DNA of 64,000 nt, from contig NZ_CP163302.1 of assembly GCF_041022165.1 (NCBI RefSeq), forward strand, positions 4,030,001 to 4,094,000, in the 5' to 3' direction. Position numbers and translations under genes: made by a program. The DNA is from Sinomonas sp. P10A9 (GTDB taxonomy: Bacteria > Actinomycetota > Actinomycetes > Actinomycetales > Micrococcaceae). Below are positions 52,434 through 61,207 of the stretch, in pieces (position 1 is the first letter of the stretch; every line of letters starts with the position of its first letter). A model generated the notes under the pieces. It was not told where the DNA came from. It saw nothing but the letters and a program-made list of their open reading frames with translations, and ran no database searches.

Positions 52434-53114
52434 CTACAGCGACGCTCCCGCGCAGATGACGTAGTCCTGGCCAGTGATCGAACGTCCATGCGGTCCCACG
52501 AGGAGGGCGACGACGGCCGCGACGTCCTCCGGATCCACAAGGTGTCCGAGTGGCGGGACGACCGGCGGCACGTCGACCCGTGCCGGGTCGGCGAGCATCG
52601 GGGTATCCGTTGGACCGGGAGACACGACGTTGACGGTGATGCCGCGCGGAGCGAGCTCCTTGGCCCACGACCTGCCCAGCCCCAGGACCGCGGCCTTCGT
52701 CGAGGCGTAATGGCTCTTGCCTGCCGCCCCCGCAGCCGTCCGGCTGCCGATGAGCACGATCCGCGCGCCGTCAGGCATCGCTGGCACGAGCCGGTCAGCC
52801 AGGATGCTGGCCGCCCCCACGTGCACCGCGAACATCTCCTGCAGGGCCTCAGGCTCGAGCGTTCCCAGGCGGGCCGTCCGCTGGAGCCCCGCCGCGTGGA
52901 CGAAGGCGTCGGCGGAGGGAAGTCCGGTACCTACCCGAGCGACGTCGGCCGCGTCGCCCAGGTCCACGCGCTTCCAGGCAAAGGACGGCCCGAGCGCGGT
53001 CTCCGTGCGGCTCAGGCCCGTCACTCGCCATCCATCGGAGATCAGACTGCGGGAGATGGCCTGCCCGATACCCGAGCTGCAGCCGGTCACGACGGCGTGG
53101 CGCGGCTCAGGCAT
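52434..53114 (-). CDS. short-chain dehydrogenase/reductase
   Basis: 226 residues from ATG 53114 (MPEPRHAVVTGCSSGIGQAI), overlapping the BNR gene stop by 8 bp; GTG 53126 is an alternative start. NADP motif TGCSSGIG, catalytic Ser in LIGSRTAAG, Tyr/Lys in HYASTKAAVLG, and SPGPTDTPML. The NNAG motif is VHAAG here. Probably oxidises or reduces a hydroxy acid or sugar intermediate of the operon. Confidence 0.88.
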   Translation of the reverse strand: MPEPRHAVVTGCSSGIGQAISRSLISDGWRVTGLSRTETALGPSFAWKRVDLGDAADVARVGTGLPSADAFVHAAGLQRTARLGTLEPEALQEMFAVHVGAASILADRLVPAMPDGARIVLIGSRTAAGAAGKSHYASTKAAVLGLGRSWAKELAPRGITVNVVSPGPTDTPMLADPARVDVPPVVPPLGHLVDPEDVAAVVALLVGPHGRSITGQDYVICAGASL

Positions 53115-54363
53115 CGGTGTCACCACCGGGGGTGGTCGTCCCGGCGTAGGCCCATTCGGGGCTGACCTTGACGTACTTGATGGCCTGCCGGAAGTAGGTG
53201 TACGCGATGTGGAGCTCGCCGTCCGAACCCTGATGGATGGACGGGTAGGAGTACTCGCGGTTGAGCCCGTCGCGGGAGTTGTTGGACAGGCAGTACCCGT
53301 CCCCCACCTCGAGATTTCGACGGACAGGCCACGTACGCCCGGAGTCTTCGGAGATGGCGAGGGTCATGGGTGCACGCGGGGTGCCCCAGAAAGCGCTTCG
53401 GCTGCCCACGGGCGGCGAGGGCTCGACGTCGGCCGCGGCCTGGGCGGCGGGCGCGCCCTCCTCGACGAGCCCGTCGTCGTCTATCTCGTCGTACAGCGAG
53501 AGGCGACGCTCTGTCGTCTCCTCGGCCCGGCGGTGGTTGTAGACAAGAGCAAGCCGTCCGTCGGCCAGTGCGGTGAACTGGATCGACGAGTTGTTGTTCG
53601 GCAGCTCGGTGGGGACCGGCTGGGTCCACGTGGCACCGTCGTCTTCGGAGCGAGACTCGTAGATCGCGTCGGCCCAGCGGCTGCGGAAGAGGGCGAGGAG
53701 CGAGCCGTCGGCCAGAGGCTGGATGTCCATATGGACGCAGCCCTGGCTGCCGGGAATGAGCTGTTCCCGCCACGTTCGGCCGGCGTCGTCGGAGATCATG
53801 ACGGCGCTGTCGTCGTTGTTGCCGACCCACTTTTCGCCCGGCGTCGTGAGGCAGCGGAAGACCGGGATGAGCCAGCGGCCCGAGGGGAGGATGAGGGGCT
53901 GGTGACGCACGAACACGCCTCCCGCCTCCGTGGCGGCAAACAGCGTCTCGGCTGGCGCCCAGGTCCTGCCGCTGTCCTGCGAGATCCGGCGGCGCACCTC
54001 TGCGGTGTCCTGGTTGCCTGCCCTCTGGGCCGTGTACACGAGCCACACCTCGTCCCCTGCGGGCGCGAAGAGGATCGGATTCTGCTCGGACCGTGCGCTG
54101 TCGTGCGAGAGCTGCTCGGGCTCGGACCAGCGGTCGCCGCCTGGTTCGAGGGCTGAGAACCAGACCGAGATGTCACTGATGCCCTCCTGAGTGCCGCCGA
54201 ACCAGACGCAGGCGAGGCGCCCGTCGGGGAGCGTCTGGAGATTGGCTGCGTGAGACTGGACGGTTGCCGCGGGAAGGTAGGCGAAGGTCGCGCCGTCGGC
54301 ATGGCGGAGGACTCCATCGCGGGTGACGGCGCTGTAGGCGCTGTCGAGGGCGTTGCTGGTCAT
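53107..54363 (-). CDS. BNR-repeat sialidase-like protein, cytoplasmic
   Basis: 418 residues from ATG 54363 after TGAGGAC. Beta-propeller of the exo-sialidase superfamily (BNR_2 type) with four Asp-box motifs: SQDSGRTWAPAE, SDDAGRTWREQL, SEDDGATWTQPV and SEDSGRTWPVRR. No signal peptide, so unlike secreted neuraminidases it should act inside the cell. An acidic insert (YDEIDDDGLVEEGAPAAQAA) lies near residues 298-320. Sits between HpaI aldolase and SDR genes. It may be an intracellular hydrolase or lyase for an acidic sugar; sialic acid itself is doubtful because no nanA/nanE/nanK genes accompany it. Confidence 0.8.
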   Translation of the reverse strand: MTSNALDSAYSAVTRDGVLRHADGATFAYLPAATVQSHAANLQTLPDGRLACVWFGGTQEGISDISVWFSALEPGGDRWSEPEQLSHDSARSEQNPILFAPAGDEVWLVYTAQRAGNQDTAEVRRRISQDSGRTWAPAETLFAATEAGGVFVRHQPLILPSGRWLIPVFRCLTTPGEKWVGNNDDSAVMISDDAGRTWREQLIPGSQGCVHMDIQPLADGSLLALFRSRWADAIYESRSEDDGATWTQPVPTELPNNNSSIQFTALADGRLALVYNHRRAEETTERRLSLYDEIDDDGLVEEGAPAAQAAADVEPSPPVGSRSAFWGTPRAPMTLAISEDSGRTWPVRRNLEVGDGYCLSNNSRDGLNREYSYPSIHQGSDGELHIAYTYFRQAIKYVKVSPEWAYAGTTTPGGDTDA

Positions 54364-54370
54364 AGTGTCC

Positions 54371-55150
54371 TCAGTCCTCCGTGCTTGCTGCGTCGAGATG
54401 GGCCTTGGCGGCCAGCTCGAGGTGGGTGAGGTCGGAGGCGACGCTCGCAAAGGTGAACCCCTGCTGGAAGCGCTGCGCCGCGATCGTCCCCGCCGCGGTG
54501 TGGATGCCAGCCGCGACGCCAGCGGTCGCGGCCGCGTCCGCGACAGCGGCCAGGGCCTCGTCGAACTCGGCCTGGATAGCCGGATCGCCCGGGAAGGCCC
54601 CGCCCACGGCCAGGGAGAGGTCCGACGGCCCGACGTAGACGCCGTCGAGGCCCGGGGTCGCGCAGATCTCCTTGACGTTCGCGAGCCCTTCGGGCGTCTC
54701 GATCATGGCGAACACGAGCGTCGAGGCATTGGCCTCCGCCGGGATCGGGCCGACGCGCAGCGCCGAGCGCATCGGACCGTAGGAGCGGCGCCCCAGCGGC
54801 GGGTACTTGGCTGCCGCGACGGCGGCGGCGGCCTGCTCAGCAGTGTCGACGAGAGGGACGATGACGCCGGCAGCGCCTGCGTCGAGCGCCCGGCCGATCG
54901 AGGTCGGGTTGTTGTCGTCGACCCTGACGAGGCCTACGGCGCGCTGGCCGGCATCGATGGCCATGAGCCCATGCAGCACGCCCGAGTAGCCGAGCAGGCC
55001 GTGCTGGGCGTCGAGGGCGACGTAGTCGTAGCCGAGCAGGGCGATCCGCTCCGTGGCGACTGGAGCGTCGAGCACGCACCAGTAGCCGACGGCGCGCTCG
55101 CGCGCGCGGATCTTCCTCGCGAACTCGAGGACCTGGGGGGAGGATGTCAT
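54371..55150 (-). CDS. HpcH/HpaI-type class II aldolase
   Basis: 259 residues. Metal- and pyruvate-dependent aldolase barrel: YDYVALDAQHGLLGYS (catalytic His), AGAAGVIVPLVDTAEQA, YPPLGRRSYGP, metal Glu in FAMIETPEGLANV, and GLDGVYVGPSDLSLAVGG. Catalyses retro-aldol cleavage of a 4-hydroxy-2-oxo acid to pyruvate plus an aldehyde. In this operon the natural substrate may be a 2-keto-3-deoxy sugar acid. Downstream gene starts 7 bp after its stop. Confidence 0.9.
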   Translation of the reverse strand: MTSSPQVLEFARKIRARERAVGYWCVLDAPVATERIALLGYDYVALDAQHGLLGYSGVLHGLMAIDAGQRAVGLVRVDDNNPTSIGRALDAGAAGVIVPLVDTAEQAAAAVAAAKYPPLGRRSYGPMRSALRVGPIPAEANASTLVFAMIETPEGLANVKEICATPGLDGVYVGPSDLSLAVGGAFPGDPAIQAEFDEALAAVADAAATAGVAAGIHTAAGTIAAQRFQQGFTFASVASDLTHLELAAKAHLDAASTED

Positions 55151-55187
55151 GTCTGTTCCACTCTCGATTGTTGCGGATAGTCCAGGA

Positions 55188-56171
55188 TCAGCGGTTGTAG
55201 GCCGGCATGGGGCCGCGCAGCATGGCGCCGACCCTATCGCACGCCTCGACGACGTCGGCCGGAAGGGGACCGCGGGCGACGGCCGCGATGTTGGACCGGA
55301 GCTGCTCGACCTTCGAGCCTCCGAGGAGTACCGAGCCGACGCCGCCGTGATGGGCCAGCCAGCGCAGCGAGAGCTCGACGAGGGAGATGCCGGCGCCGTC
55401 CGCGATGCCGGTGAGCGACTGCACGGCCTCGAACAGCCGCGGATCCCAATACCGCTCCGTATACATCACAGCGAGCCGCGAGTCGCCGAACCGCCCTTCC
55501 GTCGGCTTGGCCTCAAAGCTGTGCCTGCCAGTGAGGAGTCCTCCGCCGAGCGGGTTGTAGACCATGGTGTGAATCCGGTGCACACGGGCGAACTCGAGGT
55601 ACTCCTCCTCGACCCGGCGGGCCAGGAGGTTGTAGAGCTGCTGCGCGACGACGGGACGGGGCGCACCGACGCGGTCCGCGACATGGATGAGGTCGGCGAT
55701 CTGCCATGCGGCAAAGTTCGAGACCCCGAGGGCCTTGATCTTGCCCTCGGCCGCAAGCTCCGCCACGGCACCGAGGGTCTCCTCGAGAGGGGCGGAACGG
55801 TCGGGCTGGTGGAGGTAGAAGAGGTCGACGCTCTCGACGTCGAGGCGCTTGAGGCTGCCCTCGACGGAGCGGCGCAGACCAACCGCCGAGAGCGGCGAGT
55901 GGCTTCCGTGGTCCGGATGAGGCATGCCGGCCTTCGTCGCCAGGAAGACCTCGTCCCTCCTGCCCTTGAGCAGGCGGGAGAGGATTTCCTCGGTCGCACC
56001 GCCGGCGTAGCCGTTGGCGGTGTCGACCGCCGTGATGCCGGCATCGAGGGCTTCGTCGAACATGCGGCGGGCGGTGGCCTCGTCGGCAGTGTCCCCGAAC
56101 GTCATCGTGCCGAGGACAAGCTTCGAGATGGGCAGTTCCCCTGCAGGAACCGTGGACGGGAGGTCGCTCAT
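55188..56171 (-). CDS. aldo/keto reductase, fucose/galactose dehydrogenase-like
   Basis: 327 residues from ATG 56171 with an AGGAAG site. VLGTMTFGDTADEATARRMF, catalytic TAVDTANGYAGGATEE, LATKAGMPHP, LFYLHQPD and the closing SVLLGGSKVEQLRSNI. First gene of the operon facing the tetronate kinase genes. Probably oxidises or reduces a sugar or its aldehyde product, for instance the aldehyde released by the HpaI aldolase. Confidence 0.88.
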   Translation of the reverse strand: MSDLPSTVPAGELPISKLVLGTMTFGDTADEATARRMFDEALDAGITAVDTANGYAGGATEEILSRLLKGRRDEVFLATKAGMPHPDHGSHSPLSAVGLRRSVEGSLKRLDVESVDLFYLHQPDRSAPLEETLGAVAELAAEGKIKALGVSNFAAWQIADLIHVADRVGAPRPVVAQQLYNLLARRVEEEYLEFARVHRIHTMVYNPLGGGLLTGRHSFEAKPTEGRFGDSRLAVMYTERYWDPRLFEAVQSLTGIADGAGISLVELSLRWLAHHGGVGSVLLGGSKVEQLRSNIAAVARGPLPADVVEACDRVGAMLRGPMPAYNR

Positions 56172-56221
56172 GAGTTCTTCCTGTCGATGAATGGTGGTCG
56201 AAAGGGGAAACCTGCGCGTTC

Positions 56222-56333
56222 TGCGCGATGTGCGCAATCCCGTGAAGTTCCGCTCGGACCGGAATCGTCTTCGATTGCCTCAACTATTCCATTCCTGCGC
56301 GAATTGAGCAATAGAACTAGCGCGTTTCGCGCA
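56222..56333. promoter_or_regulatory. three repeated inverted-repeat operators between divergent operons
   Basis: TGCGCGATGTGCGCA (56222-56236), TGCGCGAATTGAGCA (56296-56310) and AGCGCGTTTCGCGCA (56319-56333): NGCGC-5 bp-GCGCA type repeats, each followed by AT. The middle one lies between a possible minus-strand -35 TTGCTC (56311-56306) and -10 AATAGT (56288-56283). They are the only repeated motif in the 231-bp gap. The DeoR protein at 51523 is the obvious candidate binder. Confidence 0.6.
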
Positions 56334-56402
56334 ATCATGTCATGCTTGCTGGTGACACAGGTCTCACGGACCATCAGGAAGCCATCAGGACGGAGAAGCG
56401 AC

Positions 56403-57698
56403 ATGCCACTCGTGCTTGTTCTGGCGGACGACTTCTCGGGCGCAGCCGAGGTCGGCCAGCAGTTCGCGGCCCACGGCCTCGCCGCGCAGATCACGCTCAC
56501 GACGGCGCACGCCCACCACGGCGGTTCCCCCACACCAGGCGCCGAAGTCGCCGTCGTCGACACCCACTCCCGCGGGCTTGCCGCACCGGCTGCGGCCGAA
56601 GCTGTGCAGATCGCGCTGGAGGAGACAGACACGGCGCGCGAGGCGCTCGTGTTCAAGAAGACCGACTCGCTCTGGCGCGGGAACATCGGCGCAGAGATCG
56701 CGGCCCTGACGGGACTGGGCTACCACGTCGTCCTGGCCGGCGCGCTACCCGCGCTGGAGAGAACAGTCGTAGGAGCGAGGCCTCTGGCCGGGGACCGGCC
56801 ACTGCGCGCTTCGGGCCTCTGGGCAGCCGAGTCGATCCTTCCGCCCGAGGACCTGCACGAGCTCTTCGCGGCGGACACCGAACTTCGCTTCGTGGGACTC
56901 GACGACGTCCGCTCGGCAGATCTCGCCGGACGGCTCGCGAGGAGCCTGAGCGGCAGCACGCCAGCGGTCGTCGTCGTCGACGGCGAGACCGACGCCGACG
57001 TTGCCGCCGTGGTCGAGGCCCTCGCCCCCCTCGGATTCCTTGTGGGCGGCCACCCGGTAGCCCTCGCGGGGACGGGGCAGCTCGGCGGGCACCTCGCCCG
57101 ACACCTCGCGCACGGATCCGCGCCGACCACGCACTCCCCCGCCGATCCGGCTCTCCCCGCCGGTCCCTCGTTCCCGCCCGGATCGGCGCCGCACCACCGC
57201 CCGGTGCTCGCCGTCGTCGGTTCCGCCTCCCCCACGGCACGGCGCCAGCTGGACCACCTCGCCGCGGAGGGATTCCACGTCGTCGCCATCGGCCCGGCGC
57301 CGGAGGACCAGTCCCTTGCGGCGTCGAGGATCAGGACGGCATTGGACCGGGGCCATCCGGTCGCGGTGACGGTCGCCGACGGGGCCGTAGATCCCGCGAT
57401 TTCCGCCGTCCTGGTCACGCACCTCGCTGGCATTGCCAGCGAGAGCCTGCAGGGCCTGCAGGCGGACCTCATCCTCACCGGGGGCGAGACCGCGCGCGAG
57501 GTCCTGGACGCCCTCGGCATCACCTCACTGGTGCCTCGCGAGGCCGTCCAGCACGGCGCCGTCGTCAGCACCGCCGACGACGGGCGGCTCGTCGCCACGA
57601 AGCCCGGCAGCTTCGGCGATCCGCTCGTGCTCGTCCAGCTCTATCGATCGATCCAGGCTTTCTATTCCATCCCCCGTGCCAGCACCCCAGCACACTGA
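56403..57698 (+). CDS. four-carbon acid sugar kinase (DUF1537 family)
   Basis: 431 residues from ATG 56403 with a GGAGAAG site. N-terminal substrate domain LVLADDFSGAAEVGQQF, FKKTDSLWRGNIGAEIAAL (the KKxDSxxRGNxGAE signature); C-terminal nucleotide domain VVGSASPTARRQLDHL, ILTGGETAREVLDALGI and TKPGSFGDPLVLV. A Pro/His/Ser-rich linker of about 25 residues separates them. DUF1537 kinases phosphorylate D-threonate, D-erythronate or L-threonate at O4. The adjacent PdxA2-like gene is the usual partner. Confidence 0.9.
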   Translation: MPLVLVLADDFSGAAEVGQQFAAHGLAAQITLTTAHAHHGGSPTPGAEVAVVDTHSRGLAAPAAAEAVQIALEETDTAREALVFKKTDSLWRGNIGAEIAALTGLGYHVVLAGALPALERTVVGARPLAGDRPLRASGLWAAESILPPEDLHELFAADTELRFVGLDDVRSADLAGRLARSLSGSTPAVVVVDGETDADVAAVVEALAPLGFLVGGHPVALAGTGQLGGHLARHLAHGSAPTTHSPADPALPAGPSFPPGSAPHHRPVLAVVGSASPTARRQLDHLAAEGFHVVAIGPAPEDQSLAASRIRTALDRGHPVAVTVADGAVDPAISAVLVTHLAGIASESLQGLQADLILTGGETAREVLDALGITSLVPREAVQHGAVVSTADDGRLVATKPGSFGDPLVLVQLYRSIQAFYSIPRASTPAH

Positions 57699-57735
57699 CC
57701 GACCCGAAGAACCCCCAGAGACAACGGAGATCTGC

Positions 57736-58755
57736 ATGTCCACCGAATACGACGACCGGCCCTTCATCGCCGTCACCATGGGCGACGGCGCCGGAATCGG
57801 CCCCGAAGTCACCGTCGGCGCACTGGTCCACCCGAGCGCCTATGCCGACAGTCGCCCTGTGGTGGTCGGAGACGCCCACCGCCTGCGCCTCGCCGCCGAA
57901 GCTCTCGGTCTCGCAGCCGAGGTGGTCACGGTCGAGGGTGTCGAGGACGCCGTCTTCGCCCCCGGTCGTGTCAACGTCATCGACCCCGGCCTCCTGCCCG
58001 AGAACCTCGCGTGGGGCGAGGAATCGGCGGAGGCAGGCAACGCGGCGTACCACTATGTCAGGATCGCGTGCCAGCTGGCCTCGGCCGGCCGGGTCCAGGG
58101 CATCTGCACCGCCCCACTGAACAAGTCCGCCCTCCACAGGGCCGGGCACATCTACCCGGGTCACACCGAACTGCTCGCGCACTTCATGGGCGTTGAGGAG
58201 GTTTCGATGATGCTCTCGACCCCCAAGGTCAAGGTCATCCACGTCACGACGCACATCGGCCTCATCGACGCAATCCGCAAGATCGAGCCGGGCCTCGTTG
58301 AGCGCACCGTCCGCCGGGGCGACGAGGCCATGAAGCGGGCAGGCGTGGCCCAGCCGAGGATCGGGGTCTGCGCCATCAACCCGCATGCTGGGGAGAACGG
58401 CCTCTTCGGCTATGGCGAGGAGGCAGAGAAGATCACACCAGCCATCGAGCGGCTCCAAGCAGACGGGATCGATGCCCGCGGCCCACTCCCCGCGGACACG
58501 GCCTTCTTCCTCGCGGGCCGCGGCGACTACGACCTCATCGTTGCCATGTACCACGATCAGGGGCACGGCCCGGTCAAGGTCCTGGGCATCGAAGCCGGCG
58601 TCAACATCACGGTTGGTCTGCCCGTGATCCGCACCTCAGTCGATCACGGCACTGCATTCGACATTGCCGGCAAGGGCATCGCGGATGTCCGCAGCATGAT
58701 CGAAGCCCTCCGACAGGCCGCCGAGATGTCCCCGCGCCTGGCCCTCCAGCAGTAG
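57736..58755 (+). CDS. pdxA2: PdxA2-like 4-phospho-tetronate dehydrogenase
   Basis: 339 residues from ATG 57736. Oxidises 4-phospho-D-threonate or -erythronate at C3, with loss of CO2, to dihydroxyacetone phosphate. PdxA fold: VTMGDGAGIGPEVTVGAL, TAPLNKSALHRAGHIYPGHTE, metal His in HVTTHIGLIDAI, NPHAGENGLFG and VAMYHDQGHGPVKVL. In the first motif Gly replaces the Pro of MGDPAGIGPE. The setting next to a DUF1537 kinase rules for the catabolic PdxA2 rather than the vitamin B6 enzyme. Confidence 0.9.
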   Translation: MSTEYDDRPFIAVTMGDGAGIGPEVTVGALVHPSAYADSRPVVVGDAHRLRLAAEALGLAAEVVTVEGVEDAVFAPGRVNVIDPGLLPENLAWGEESAEAGNAAYHYVRIACQLASAGRVQGICTAPLNKSALHRAGHIYPGHTELLAHFMGVEEVSMMLSTPKVKVIHVTTHIGLIDAIRKIEPGLVERTVRRGDEAMKRAGVAQPRIGVCAINPHAGENGLFGYGEEAEKITPAIERLQADGIDARGPLPADTAFFLAGRGDYDLIVAMYHDQGHGPVKVLGIEAGVNITVGLPVIRTSVDHGTAFDIAGKGIADVRSMIEALRQAAEMSPRLALQQ

Positions 58756-58799
58756 ACCTCCCACCCGCATCTAGCTACAACGGAGTAGAAGGAACCACC

Positions 58800-60149
58800 A
58801 TGTCCAACGTCATGAGCCCCACCCCGCAGGAGCGCACCAAGTGGGTCCGCCGGGCCATCCTCGCCGGCGTCATCGGCACCACCATCGAGTGGTACGACTT
58901 CGTGCTCTTCGGCACGGCGTCAGCCCTCGTGTTCAATACGCTCTTCTTCCCCCAGTTCGACCCGCTCATCGGCACAGCTGCCGCCCTCACCACCACCGCC
59001 ATCGGCTACTTCTTCCGTCCGCTCGGAGGATTCGTGTTCGGAGCCCTCGGCGACAGGATCGGCCGCAAGAATGTGCTAGCGGCGACCCTTGTCCTCATGG
59101 GCCTCTCCACCGCCCTCATCGGGCTGCTTCCCACCTACGCCCAGGCGGGCATCTGGGCTCCGATCCTCATGCTCGTCCTCCGCATCCTGCAGGGGATCGG
59201 GGCGGGCGCTGAGTTCGGCGGCGCCCAGGTCATGGTCTCTGAGCACGCGAGCAAGAAGCGCCAAGGCCTCCTCACCAGCCTCCCCGGCGCGGGCCTGGCC
59301 CTCGGCATCATGCTCGGCACCTCCTTCTACTCCCTCCTCGACTTCATGCCCAAGGACGAGTTCATGGCCTGGGGCTGGCGCCTTCCCTTCCTCGCCAGCG
59401 TGATCGGCATCGTGGTCGGCCTGCTCATCCGGATGCGTGTCATGGAGTCCCCGGAGTACTTGGCCGTCACCCGGACCAAGGAGAAGCCCAAGAGCCCGGT
59501 CAGGGAAGTCTTCGCCTCCTATAAGCGCAACTGGTTCGTGGCGATGTTCGCCTGCTTCGCGGAGAACGCAACCACCAACCTCGTCAAGACATTCGTCCTG
59601 GCTTACGCGGCAACCTTCCTCCACCTCGACAAGAGCGTCGGGCTCAACGGCCTCTTCGTCGCCTCGCTCGTGAGCCTCTTCACCTACCCCCTGTTCGGAT
59701 GGCTCGGCGACCGCCTCGGCATCGGACGGGTCTACATCGGCTCGGCGATCGCCGTCGCGCTGTTCATCTTCCCGATGTTCTGGATGATCGACACCAAGTC
59801 GGTCCCGACCGTCATCGTCGCGATCGTCATCATCTACGCGATCGCAGTGCGCGGCATGTCCGCCACTCAGGGCGCCTATCTGGCCAACCTCTTCCCGGCG
59901 CGGATCCGCTTCACCGGCCTTGCCTCGTCCCGCGAAGTCGGCAGCGCGATCTCGGGCGGCCTCGGTCCGGTCCTGGCCACCCTCCTGCTGGCGGCAACCC
60001 ACTCGTACTGGCCCGTGGCCATCTACATGATCAGCCAGGCCGCCATCACCATCGCGGCCGTCTGGATCGGCCCGAGCAAGCGCACGCCGATCGACGTTGA
60101 CGTCGAAGAGGAAGCCCAGCCCGCGCCACGCGCCCTGCGGGCCTCCTAA
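58800..60149 (+). CDS. MFS transporter of the MHS family, probable tetronate carrier
   Basis: 449 residues, 12 helices, AGAAGGAA site. LAGVIGTTIEWYDFVLFGTA, GALGDRIGRKNVLAATLVLM, RILQGIGAGAEFGGAQVMVSE and IRMRVMESPEYL are MHS motifs. It is in the kinase-PdxA2 operon and so is the likely importer of the four-carbon acid. Ends at a perfect hairpin. Confidence 0.88.
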   Translation: MSNVMSPTPQERTKWVRRAILAGVIGTTIEWYDFVLFGTASALVFNTLFFPQFDPLIGTAAALTTTAIGYFFRPLGGFVFGALGDRIGRKNVLAATLVLMGLSTALIGLLPTYAQAGIWAPILMLVLRILQGIGAGAEFGGAQVMVSEHASKKRQGLLTSLPGAGLALGIMLGTSFYSLLDFMPKDEFMAWGWRLPFLASVIGIVVGLLIRMRVMESPEYLAVTRTKEKPKSPVREVFASYKRNWFVAMFACFAENATTNLVKTFVLAYAATFLHLDKSVGLNGLFVASLVSLFTYPLFGWLGDRLGIGRVYIGSAIAVALFIFPMFWMIDTKSVPTVIVAIVIIYAIAVRGMSATQGAYLANLFPARIRFTGLASSREVGSAISGGLGPVLATLLLAATHSYWPVAIYMISQAAITIAAVWIGPSKRTPIDVDVEEEAQPAPRALRAS

Positions 60150-60164
60150 GCGCTGCAGGCTAAC

Positions 60165-60208
60165 CACGCATCCCGCGGACGGGCAGAAGGCCGTCCGCGG
60201 GATGCGTG
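60165..60208. terminator. perfect 18-bp stem between convergent genes
   Basis: CACGCATCCCGCGGACGG pairs exactly with CCGTCCGCGGGATGCGTG around an 8-nt loop. It lies between the MFS and LysR stops and can serve both strands. Confidence 0.9.
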
Positions 60209-60229
60209 CTGGCGCCGGCAGATCCGGGC

Positions 60230-61123
60230 TCACCCCGGCGTCGGCAGCACCTCGCGCGCCACCTCGAGCACGTACGGCAGCACCCGCGAGGGGTTCGACG
60301 GCGACCACGCGAGCCCGTGCTGCAGGTACGCCTGCGGTCCGGCGATCGGGACGTAAACGGCACCGTGCGGGAGGATGTCGCTCATCCCCTCGCTCACGAG
60401 GCTCACGCCCATGCCCGCCGCGACGAACGTCAGGATCATGAACGGGTCGCCGATCTCCTGGACTACCCGCGGCCGGAAGCCCACCGCGACGCAGGCCGCC
60501 GTCGCCGTCCGCTCGAGGTCCGAGCCGCCGCCGGAGGGCATCATGATGAAGTCCTCGTCCCGCAGCTCGGTCAGCTCCAGCGTGGCCCGCTGGGCGAGCG
60601 GGTGGTCCACGGGCACGACGGCGCCGAGCGGCTCCCGCGCGATCAGCCGGGACTCGAGGGGGGACGGGTCTAGCGGGAGGCCTACGAAAGCCACGTCGAG
60701 CGTTCCGCGCATGAGCTGCGCGACGGCGTCGCCCGTCACCACGCGCCCCTCGAGCGAGAGCACCACGTCCGGGTACGCCCGCCGCAGCGCCCGGGTGAGC
60801 CGCGGCAGCGTGCGGTGGTTGATCGCGCCCGTGAAGCTCACGGTCAGATGCCCGTATACCGTGCCGACCGAAGCGTGCGCGGCCTGCCGCGCGACCTCGA
60901 CCTCCTCAAGCGCGCGGTATGCGTGCGGGAGCAGCGACCGTCCGGCGGCCGTGAGGGAAACGCTGCGCGTGCTGCGGTCGAAGAGCGGGACGCCGATGTC
61001 CTTCTCAAGCTTGCGGATCGTTTGGCTCAGCGGCGACTGCGCCACGTGCAGGCGGGACGCCGCCCGCCCGAAGTGCAGCTCCTCCGCGACGGCGACGAAG
61101 GACTCGAGCCACCTGATCTCCAC
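60230..61123 (-). CDS. LysR-family regulator
   Basis: 297 residues from GTG 61123 (VEIRWLESFVAVAEELHFGRA). HTH within 1-60 (RAASRLHVAQSPLSQTIRKLEKDIGVPLFDR), effector domain from 92 (GHLTVSFTGAINHRTLPRLTRA). Divergent from an MFS transporter gene with 84 bp between, the normal layout for a LysR protein and its target. Belongs to the BenM/CatR-like subgroup by its N-terminus, but no aromatic genes flank it. Confidence 0.9.
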   Translation of the reverse strand: MEIRWLESFVAVAEELHFGRAASRLHVAQSPLSQTIRKLEKDIGVPLFDRSTRSVSLTAAGRSLLPHAYRALEEVEVARQAAHASVGTVYGHLTVSFTGAINHRTLPRLTRALRRAYPDVVLSLEGRVVTGDAVAQLMRGTLDVAFVGLPLDPSPLESRLIAREPLGAVVPVDHPLAQRATLELTELRDEDFIMMPSGGGSDLERTATAACVAVGFRPRVVQEIGDPFMILTFVAAGMGVSLVSEGMSDILPHGAVYVPIAGPQAYLQHGLAWSPSNPSRVLPYVLEVAREVLPTPG

Positions 61124-61207
61124 GCGCCCATTCAAGCACCCGGAGGCGGCCAGCCTCAGGACCAGCCTCCGGCCCGGCCTCCGGGCGCACTCTGTAGGGT
61201 GGACGGC

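Noticed and set aside
52717..54156. 479-codon plus-strand frame opposite the BNR and SDR genes
   Set aside because: Repetitive acidic/Gly composition and no domain, while the Asp-boxes are on the minus strand.
53107..54363. A sialic acid catabolic operon
   Set aside because: No N-acetylneuraminate lyase, ManNAc kinase or epimerase, or secretion signal; the HpaI aldolase is a metal-dependent class II type and not NanA.
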